DNA of 64,000 nt, taken from contig BDSI01000012.1 in assembly GCA_003117195.1 (NCBI GenBank), positions 496,001 to 560,000 on the forward strand, written 5' to 3'. A program made the position numbers and the translations under genes. Below are positions 55,801-64,000 of this stretch, in pieces; within the stretch, counting starts at the first letter, position 1, and the number at the start of each line of letters is the position of its first letter. Source of the DNA: Eudorina sp. 2006-703-Eu-15 (taxonomy: Eukaryota; Chlorophyta; Chlorophyceae; Chlamydomonadales; Volvocaceae). Below the pieces are notes generated by a model. The model saw nothing but the letters and a program-made list of their open reading frames with translations. It was not told the origin of the DNA and made no database searches.

Positions 55801-57970
55801 GGAGGAAAGAAGCTGATGTGCACCCAGATTTCATTCATCCCAGATTTATTTTAATGACATGGCCGGCGGTAAGCAGTCCCGCGCGCGCGGCGGTGTGCCG
55901 GACTTCGCTGACCCGGTCTTAGGTGTGTGTTGAAGACCGGGCCAGCTGCGAGCAGTGTCGTGCCGGGACGGCCGGGGCGGTGTGCGGCCGGTCGGTGGGG
56001 TGCCTAGGCCGGAACCACATTTACCCGGTCACGTCCGTAGTCCAACCCTGACCACGCCCCTCGTCTCCTGCCAACCTACTACAACTGTCCTTACTCGCCG
56101 AACCTTGGTTGGTTGTGCCTCGTCACGGGGCAGCGCGCCCCCGCTGTGCATGTGCGCGTCGTGGTCAAGGTAGCGCCGACCCTTCTCCCCACGTGCATCC
56201 ATTTTTGTGTCCGATCGTTGCCGATCGGGAAGCGAGTACGGTAAAAAACGGTAATAGCGCTACGGCGGTCCCGCGGCGGCCACATCCCGGTGGGAGGGAA
56301 GCATCGCTGGATAGATCCGCCGCGAGGCAGCCGCTCCCCGGACCCCGACGGGGTGTACTGCGCCACACCCGCGCCTCCCAAAGCTTCAGAATTGGGAGCC
56401 TGGCTCTGGCTTGCCGTCCAGTCGTTTCTCAACCTAGCCGAAAATGGATCCTGTCGCCACCTAATGGCTGCAACCCCCGGCCCGGAAATGGCTCTCCCCC
56501 TGTACATGACTCTCCCCCCTGTGCAGGGTGTTCCCGGAGATGGTGCATCACGTCACCATGAACGACATTCTGGACGGCGACAGCGTCTTCCTGGCCACGC
56601 AGGTGGGGACGGGGCGCGCCAGGGCAGGGGCAGGGGCAGGGGCAGGGGCAGGGCAGGGCGGCAGGGCCCTGGTGCCCCGCGTCGCGAACGAAGATGACCT
56701 GATCAGGCGACTGCCGACTGGGCCCGCAGCTGAGGGCCAGGCCCCACAGGTTCCGGCCGGAGAGCGGTACAGCGGACGGCCCCTGTCTGGGATCTTGCAC
56801 CTGTCGTAGCGCGTCATCTCAATGAGTCATGGCCGCCTGTCGAGGTCCCATCGGGCGCTTGGCACCGCTTCCCGGTTGCGCCCTTCCTACAGTCCACAGC
56901 AGGGAGGCTCCTCAGCCCGTTGCGAGCTCCATCGGGATTTGGGAAGAACGCGAACCACCGGCGGCACCCACCCATGCTGTGTTTCCCTCCCTCCTGTCGC
57001 CCGCTTACTTTGTCGCAGGATGAGCTGCTCAAGGAGGTGGAGGCGCAGGCGGACGCGGACGCGGCGAAGGGCGCAGGGGCGGACACCCAGGGGGTGGCCA
57101 GCGGCGGGGAGGCAGCTGCTGCCCGCGCAGAGGGCGGCGGCGGCGGCGGCGGCGCCGGGTTCTGGTCACGGCTGTACTACCTGCCCACCCAGGCCGATAG
57201 TGTCGTACTGGCGGTACGGAGGTGGCTGGAGGAGCGGGCGGGAGGCGGCCCATTCCGCTCCAGGCAGCGGTGGCTGCTGGCGGGACCTCGGACTTCGGCA
57301 GCGGCGGCGGCGGAGGGGCTTATGGGCCAGCCCCTGGTGTCCACTGTGCCTGGCGAGGTGGGTTGGGCCGGCGGGGACTGATTTCCGGGAGACAATGCGG
57401 GCGGGTCGGCGTCATCGCTGACAATGCCGCTACGCACCTAAGGAGGCTGCGGCTGTCACCGATGACCCGCGGGATCCGCTATAAGGTAAATCCAGTCTTC
57501 CTGCTGTGTTCCTGCTGTGTGACACGGGGCATGTGTGTGCGGCCTGCCAACACCGCCCGCAGGCGCCCAGCCCGCAGGAGCGCATGCGGCGTCTCAACCG
57601 GTACGAGCAGCACACCCGCCACTGCCCCTACTGCCGTCCGATGCTGGAGCAACTGCAGCGCATGGCTGCAGTGGCCCGCGGCGTGCAGGCGGCGGCTGTG
57701 CTCGGGATGTGCATCGCGGGGGGAGCGCTGGGGGCGGCGGCGGCGGCGGCAGCCGCGGCGGCATCTGCGGCCGCGACGGCGGCGGCAGCGCCGGCTTCCG
57801 CAGCCGCCGGGTCGGCGACTGTTATGGCGGCGGTGCCTTGGACCGCCCCGGCGGCCCTGCTGGCGGCCCTGGCGGCTGTGTGGGCGCTGGCGGGTGGGCT
57901 GGGGGCGGTGGCGGACAGCCTGTCCCGGGTGTTCCAGTTCCAGGACTACGTGCACGCGGAGAAGAACTGA
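52813..57970 (+). CDS. Rieske oxygenase, PAO/TIC55/PTC52 family (copy 1)
   Basis: Plastid Rieske monooxygenases of this family act on chlorophyll-related tetrapyrroles. Exons: 52813-53324, 53673-54030, 54252-54532, 55213-55441, 55622-55773, 56527-56602, 57019-57357, 57563-57970; all in phase, 784 aa. The N-terminus is Arg/Ala/Ser-rich and acid-poor, like a chloroplast transit peptide. The Rieske centre is RCPHRLAPLSEG plus ACSYHGWRFDGSG. The mononuclear-iron triad is NLTDPAHLPQSHHG (D-x2-H-x4-H). A late CxxC (HCPYC) and a C-terminal hydrophobic Ala/Gly stretch are the family's thioredoxin-target and membrane-anchor features. All key residues are intact. The exact substrate cannot be told, since PAO, TIC55 and PTC52 types share these motifs. 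The first exon is least certain: similarity to copy 2 begins only at 52991, where CAG at 53001-53003 could be an acceptor. Confidence 0.85.
52991..54048. other. Conversion-like tract shared with 60315-61373
   Basis: Most of exon 1, all of intron 1, exon 2 and the first 18 bases of intron 2 are almost identical between the two oxygenase copies. Only scattered substitutions and a few small indels near the intron 1 acceptor are visible. Similarity stops abruptly after GATGCGGAG, and exon 3 of the two copies is clearly diverged. Confidence 0.85.
54595..54666. repeat. (AACACGGC)n microsatellite
   Basis: About eight tandem 8-bp units lie in oxygenase copy 1 intron 3. Further on in the same intron, near 54751-54785, is a partial R1 repeat (GGGGTCCGCTGTAACGTAAA). 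Confidence 0.9.
57437..57486 (+). repeat. Dispersed repeat R1, copy d
   Basis: AAGGAGGCTGCGGCTGTC then ACCGATGACCCGCGGGATCC and GCTATAAGG lie in the last intron of oxygenase copy 1. Confidence 0.75.
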
Positions 57971-59325
57971 GGGTCGTAGCAGCGAGCGCAGGGCCCCCTG
58001 GCCAACTATGTAGAGTGTAGACTATCCACCCGGCTGAATGAGTGACGCCGCGCATCACAGCCACGCCATGTGCCCGTACGTGTTGAGTGTATGTGAGGCT
58101 GAGGTGCCCGCACCCTCCTCCTCAACAGTGGGCATGCATGGCAACAACCTGCCGTACTGTACCGTACCGGGGGCACGTCGGGTACCAGCTCCCTCAGATC
58201 TGTTGGTAGCGCGGGGCGTGAGCAGGTGCACACATACACCAACGTTCCGGTCGATGCCATCTAATGGGCCGTCCTGCTGTACAAATGGAGGGATCGCATG
58301 CGGCGCGATAAGTACGGCGGCAAGTTCCAACACACAGAGGTGGGCACACCGTAGGTACGGCGGGGACGGCATCAGCGCGTCTTGGAAACATCGCTGACGG
58401 TTGTTTCGCCCACGCTGGCGCGTGAGGTTGCATCGTATATCGTGCCATGCACGATGGCAGGCCAGGGCAGCTGGGTGATTCAACTTGATTAACATTCGAA
58501 ATTATGCTGGGAGCACGCGGCCTAGACATGGGGGCAGTCCGATGATGGGTCGAGGAATGCGAAGAGGTAAGGAGTCGGGTATGGATGGATGGATGATCGG
58601 TCGGTTGTTGGCTGATGAGTAGACCGTCGAGCGAGTCGCCTTGGAGTCACAGCAAGCCTCCGTGTATGCCGTGCATTTGTTTTATGGTTTATACTTTGTT
58701 CTTTGTACTGCGTGTACTAAGCTGTTGTACAACCTGGGCACTTTGGGATTGTTCTCATTTACACGCACTAACCTGCTTCACCAATACCTCACCCTCCAAT
58801 TGACAACGAGTATGAGACACAAACGCGCGCAAACCCATCTCGCGCGCGTTCCTTCAATCGCTCCGGAAGTAGCGCAACGGATATGCTGTTACCACTTGTA
58901 ATGAGAATCCGTGGAAGCATATATAATACTTTCCATTTTGTCTTGTAAATGTATTTAATATGACAGTCACCACTGACATCTGGCACTCCGATGCGGGCAA
59001 GAAGGTCGCATGATAATAGTACTACCCAGCAGGCAAATGCTGGCAACAGAACCGAACCAAATTCGGACACAAAACCTTTCTCGGACGAAGGCAACTGTGC
59101 CGTCTGCACCTGCACGGCGAGCGAGCAGCTTCATTGCTGATCTCTTGAAACGATGCTTCCTGAATGAGCCCCATTCGGCGCAAGTACGCAAATACGGGGA
59201 GCAATCATGACACAGCCGGCTGCCGTACGGAAGGTCCAACGGCATTGGGCCCATACATCATCCGACCTCGGGCGGGTCCAATGCCTCCTCAGTTCATGTG
59301 GAACTCGTCTGTGTACACTGAGAGG
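57971..59325. other. Spacer between the two oxygenase copies
   Basis: It holds the 3' UTR of copy 1; TGTAA words occur at about 58895 and 58945 in an AT-richer patch. No gene was recognised. Beyond about 59325 the sequence becomes similar to the region upstream of copy 1. Confidence 0.5.
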
Positions 59326-59329
59326 CACT

Positions 59330-59775
59330 GAGAACGAAATGTTCCGAGACCTGCGACGACTGGAACTGGGAGCCCTTCGAGGCCCCTTGGCCGCCTAAGC
59401 CCCTTACATCACCCGCGCATCATCGATGGCGGTTGAGCGATCCCCCAAGTCGTTGCACCACCACCTCAGCAGCGCAGCTCCCGACTGATTCGGCACGCCT
59501 ACAGCTTTGCGCGCGACACCAGCGGCTTTTCCGCAACGGTTTGCGCGTGGTCTTGCAGTGCCCAGCTCGCACCTGACTCCACACTTGCGAACACTCTAGA
59601 AGCCGTCCAGCAACGAACGTCAGTGGTGCTCGTGGCGGTGGCGGTTGCGCACATGTCGCCTGCTGGATGTGTTAGGTGAGGTGGCGGGGTTCGTTGCTTG
59701 TGGGTCAACAGGGCCGTCCATCCGGCGTGCGCCGACCGCCGAGCTGTCAGTGACCGGCAACAACGCACATGACTA
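59330..59775. repeat. Upstream flank of oxygenase copy 2 (duplicate of 52130-52660)
   Basis: Same ordered landmarks as the upstream flank of copy 1. It lacks the long GGT expansion and has several small indels. Confidence 0.85.
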
Positions 59776-60232
59776 GAGGTGTTGGGCCGCCGTCTCGGAC
59801 CGCGACCCTCGGGTCGGTGAACCTGCCCTCCTCGCTGGTCGCTGCCCGGGCACGGCGGGTCGGAAACAAACAAACGCCATGGTAACGAACACTGCAGCGC
59901 CGCGTGTGTTCGGGTTATCGGGCCCTTGGGTGCGGCGAAAGAGCCAATGCGTGAGGGAAGTGTGCGGGAGGCTTCGCTTTCCGGGCCCTGACCAGCTGTG
60001 TTGTGCCGCGAGCGTCCCCCGCCCGCCCAGCCCCGCGGCCAGTACGTCCTACCGATATCCGCCGCAGCGCCACCGCCGCACACCTGCACGCCCGCGCCCT
60101 CACCCGCTCATTCAGTCCCAATCAGTCTCCTCAATTAATTCCCGGAGGATCCCCGCCTCGGCGCGTAACGTGCCACAGTCACTTTTCCTCATTCCCCAAC
60201 AGCAGTCCCGCATCCCTCCCTGCAGTCGTGCA

Positions 60233-60295
60233 GTGTGTGGTGAGGAAGCCATGGCTGTCACCGATGACCCGCGGGGTCCACCGTAACATGGTTAA
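60233..60295 (+). repeat. Dispersed repeat R1, copy e
   Basis: GTGGTGAGGAAGCCATGGCT then ACCGATGACCCGCGGGGTCC and ACCGTAACATGG. It ends about 20 bases before the start of similarity between the two oxygenase copies and carries an in-frame TGA upstream of the first recognisable exon of copy 2. Confidence 0.8.
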
Positions 60296-60327
60296 TCCCT
60301 CCCTCCCGGTGCGGAACTTCCCGGTGC

Positions 60328-63300
60328 AGGCTGGCTGCGGCCCCGTCGGGGATCCCGCAGCTGCCGCCCCTGAGGTCGCCGCCGCCGCGCCGGACGGCTG
60401 CTGCCCGGCAGCTGCCGGAGCGGCTTCACCGCCGAGCGGCCGGCGGCATCGCCACCGCTGCCGCCGCCGCTGGCGAAGGCAACGGAACCGGCAGCCGCAC
60501 CACCGTTGTCGCGACCCCGCCGGCCGGGGCGACCCCGGTGGCGCATGACCCAGCCGCTACTGCCGCGGCTGGTCCCTCGGGGGTCTCCAGGGAGGTGGCG
60601 GAACCTGCAACTGCACCTCGACCCGCGGGATCAGCGTTCTCGTGGACCAGGTCGGGCAGGGCAGGGCACGGGGGAGGGCACGGGGGAGGGGTATAGCGGG
60701 GCTGCGACCGTGCGACGTAAACACGCCTCCGGTTTGGAGCGTTGCTCCGAACGCGGTTCCGGTACCTGCACTATCTCCTATCTATTCTGCTGTGCCCTAG
60801 CCCTGAGGCAACCTGATTCTGTACGGCAAAGGCTGGCCCACACCACGCGTACGGCGGTGCCGTACAACCCTAAGGGTCCGGCCCCGGCCCCGGCCCCGCC
60901 GGGCTGATCCTGGCGAGAATCCTCCGTCTCAGGATGCCCCTTCCAAGCCCGTCTCCCCGTCCTCTGCCTTTCTCCCCATCCCCTCCCCGGCTGCCAGGCA
61001 CTGGTGGCCCCTGGTCCCCGCGGCCTACCTCCTCCCCGACCGCCCCAACGCCATCACCCTGCTGGGAATCCCCCTGGTGGTGTGGCTGGACAAAACCACC
61101 GCCCCAGCCACCGCCCAGGGCGGCACCCCGGCCGGCACCTGGCGCGTGTTCCGCGACCGCTGCCCGCACCGCCTGGCGCCGCTGTCGGAGGGGCGGCTGG
61201 AGGCGGACGGCAGCCTGGCCTGCTCGTACCACGGCTGGCGCTTCGATGGTTCCGGAGCGTGCCGCCGGATCCCGCAGGCGGTGGACGCGGCGGCGGAGGC
61301 GGCGGCGTGCGCCAGTCGCAGGTCGTGCGCCACGTCCTTCCCCGTGCGGACGGAGGTGCGGCGGGATGCGGAGTTCGAGGTACTGCGCTCGAGTACCTGT
61401 GTCCCGGCGGAACGCTCAGTTAGAAGCCGCAGGCCTGGGCCAGACCTTGGGCCAGATGAACCCCACAACCCGGCCCCGCGCCGCCCGCCGCGCCGTCCCT
61501 GGCCCTACCGCAGGCCGGTATGATTTGGGTGTGGCCCGATGACGCACCAGACGCGGCGGAGGCGGCCGCAGCCGCCCCCAACCTCCTCCTCCTCAGCTAC
61601 GGCGCCCGGCACCTCGACCAGCGCCATCGGGACCACGTCAGCGGGGCCGCCAGTGGGGGGTTGCCGTCGGGCCCGGCTGCCCCTCCCGTACTGTGGTTCA
61701 TGCGGGAGTTGCCGTACAGCTACGAGGTGCTGATGGAGAACGCCACGGACCCCTCCCACCTGCCCTTCAGCCACCACGGCGTCACCCCCGGGCTGGACAG
61801 GTGGGGTCGTGTCAGTGTATGATTCGTTCGTACATATGTTGATCTGTACGACGAAGATCACCATCATGCGTGCCAAGGCTTGCCGTACCGGAGGGTCAAC
61901 TAGGAGTCGTGAGGGCCGCGGGGAAGAGTTCTATGATTGGGTGGAAGGCCTCTATTGTGTTGCCTCAGGTGTCGGGTTTAAAGGCAGGGAACTGTACCGC
62001 CCGGCCTCCACCTGAGGGGAAAGGAGGCGCTGTCCTCACCACACCGCACGGACGCCCTGCGTACGGATTACGGAGGTAGTGTACGGATGTGTACGGAAAC
62101 GCGGCTGGCGCGGACGCTATTATCAGTGTGAGTTGGCATCTCACCATTGCATGGCACCCATGGCACTTATGTGTGCAAACCCAGGCAGCGACTGCCCCAC
62201 ACCGGCGATGCCGCCTGATGGCGACCTCTGCGCCTACGGTGACCTTCGCCGATGTGACATCGCGGCATCTCGAGATCTCATCCTTTCTCAGGCGTTCGGG
62301 CTGCAGGCTGCGCATGCCGTGATCTGCCCCTAGGCCGCCCAACCCACCAACCCCGTGTGCCCCTAGGCCGCCCAACCCACCAACCCCACGCCGCCGTCGA
62401 ACAGGAAGCGCCCATCAGCCCCCACGCCGCCGCTACGCCGCCATGCAGGAGCAAGCCCGCGGCTATGCCTATGAAACGGCCCAAGCAACCCGCAGGCACG
62501 GCCACCTGCAGCAGCACCACCATCACCACCACCAGCAGCTCCGCCACCGCCACAACCGCCTCCACCACCGGCGCCAGCAATGAGCCACTGCAACCGGGTG
62601 CGCCCACGGGCGCGGCGGCGGCGCCCCCGCCCCACTGGGTCCGTCCCAACGGCCCCGACTTCGTGTACGAGTACGTGGGGGCGGGCGCCGCCAACGCCAC
62701 CATGAGTGTCACCATGCCGTACAGCGTCATGTACCACTACCGCGGGGGCAATGTGAGATCGGGGGGAAGGGGGGGGGCGGGGCCTGGGGTGGGCAGCCCT
62801 GGGATGCAGGCTGAAAACACCCGTACTGCCGTACTGCAAGCGTCCACCCATTCGCTTTACCATACACCGTAAGCCTCACCACCCACCACCCACCCATTAT
62901 CCCTTTCTTCTCTCCCGCACCGCCCTCCTGCCTCGCCCTGTGTGTCCCTTGGGTTTCCTTCACGCGGTCATCCTCCCCCTCCCCCCGCCGAGACAGGACA
63001 CCCGCATCGAGCTGTTGATCGTCCCCATCGCCCCGGGGCGCAGCCGGCTGCTGGTCGCCATCAGGGCCATCCCGCCGCCCCTGCCGTCCCTGCCAACCTT
63101 GCTCAGCCGACCCCGCCAGGCGCTGTTGACCCTGCTGGGCAGGTGGGCATGGTGGGACGGTGCGGCCGGGTGTCCCGCGCCCGCGCCCCAGGCGGACGAT
63201 AGATCACGGTACTCGCAGCGGAAGACCATTGCGGCGCGGGCTGTAGCTGCTTTCGTGACGTCGCCGCGGCAGGTCTGGCAAGACCTGAATGTGCGGAGTT

Positions 63301-63521
63301 GCAGCTCTGTACGGCATCGGTAGTTTTCGTCCTTGCGTTGCCGTACTGCCGTACGTGTATGGTGCCTGAATCAGGTGCCTGAACGACGTCGGGCACCGCC
63401 CTGTGACCGCCCGCCGCCCTGACATCTGCTGCCTGTACGGCACAGGTACGACCCGGTGGTCTTCGCCCACGCGTGGCAGAATGAGATCACGGACGGCGAC
63501 ACGGTGTTTCTGAGCATCCAG
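60328..63521 (+). CDS. Rieske oxygenase, PAO/TIC55/PTC52 family (copy 2, partial)
   Basis: The exon pattern matches copy 1: 60328-60650, 60998-61355, 61514-61800, 62449-62752, 62997-63142 and 63446-63521. Phases are identical, and exons 2 and 6 have exactly the same length as in copy 1. The rest lies beyond the gap. The Rieske centre (RCPHRLAPLSEG, ACSYHGWRFDGSG) and iron triad (NATDPSHLPFSHHG) are intact. Exons 1-2 are nearly identical to copy 1, while exons 3-6 differ at many positions (AGMIWVWPDD against AGMLWVWVDD; a Thr/Ser-rich insert in exon 4). No in-frame ATG precedes the first exon before an R1 repeat at 60233-60295. Its true start may lie in another exon, or the 5' end may be disrupted. 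The C-terminal CxxC region cannot be checked. Confidence 0.8.
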
Positions 63522-63549
63522 GTGGGGGCAGGGGGGTGGGGTGCCGGGG

Positions 63550-64000
63550 NNNNNNNNNNNNNNNNNNNNNNNNNNNNNNNNNNNNNNNNNNNNNNNNNNN
63601 NNNNNNNNNNNNNNNNNNNNNNNNNNNNNNNNNNNNNNNNNNNNNNNNNNNNNNNNNNNNNNNNNNNNNNNNNNNNNNNNNNNNNNNNNNNNNNNNNNNN
63701 NNNNNNNNNNNNNNNNNNNNNNNNNNNNNNNNNNNNNNNNNNNNNNNNNNNNNNNNNNNNNNNNNNNNNNNNNNNNNNNNNNNNNNNNNNNNNNNNNNNN
63801 NNNNNNNNNNNNNNNNNNNNNNNNNNNNNNNNNNNNNNNNNNNNNNNNNNNNNNNNNNNNNNNNNNNNNNNNNNNNNNNNNNNNNNNNNNNNNNNNNNNN
63901 NNNNNNNNNNNNNNNNNNNNNNNNNNNNNNNNNNNNNNNNNNNNNNNNNNNNNNNNNNNNNNNNNNNNNNNNNNNNNNNNNNNNNNNNNNNNNNNNNNNN
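63550..64000. other. Assembly gap (N)
   Basis: A run of N from 63550 to the end of the window, starting 28 bases into intron 6 of oxygenase copy 2. Confidence 1.

Overview
The window looks like nuclear DNA of a volvocine-type green alga (Chlamydomonas/Volvox relatives). The reasons are GC-rich coding exons with G/C third positions, many introns of about 70-600 bp with clean GT...AG ends, long runs of Ala/Gly/Ser/Pro/Gln inside genes, the TGTAA polyadenylation word 3' of two genes, and many micro- and minisatellites. It is a draft assembly: 63550-64000 is an N gap. No bacterial operon, rRNA, tRNA or CRISPR was seen. All gene models were spliced by eye; every quoted exon junction was checked for reading phase.

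Layout. (1) 818-3848 (+): a Gln-rich protein of unknown function whose stop codon lies inside a 21-bp tandem repeat. (2) 4.1-12.3 kb: no convincing gene, but a clean 1,053-bp non-autonomous hAT-type transposon at 8217-9269 with 8-bp target duplications. (3) 12570-25332 (-): a 15-exon Kdo-transferase-like gene (KDTA/WaaA family). Its C-terminal domain is interrupted by a three-exon, phase-symmetric cassette of 2,894 codons of disordered sequence. The cassette may be a giant insertion, an alternative cassette, or a nested gene. (4) 27326-29611 (-): a small J-domain protein with an expanded loop after HPD. (5) 29.6-34.0 kb: no gene; diverged dispersed repeats. (6) 33989-46893 (+): a 17-exon PAS plus class III nucleotide cyclase gene of about 2,041 aa with guanylate-type substrate residues. 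(7) 46.9-52.1 kb: no convincing gene. (8) 52813-57970 and 60328-63521 (+): tandem copies of a Rieske oxygenase of the PAO/TIC55/PTC52 type, the second cut by the gap.

The genes do not form a pathway. The shared theme is architectural: conserved domains (Kdo transferase, PAS, J domain) are each split by low-complexity insertions of tens to thousands of residues. A recurring family of about 50-60 bp repeats (core ACCGATGACCCGCGGGGTCC) and a GTGTTTA...ACCCGCCC motif are scattered through introns and spacers. The two oxygenase copies share a nearly identical 1.06-kb tract, intron included, flanked by diverged sequence, which points to gene conversion.
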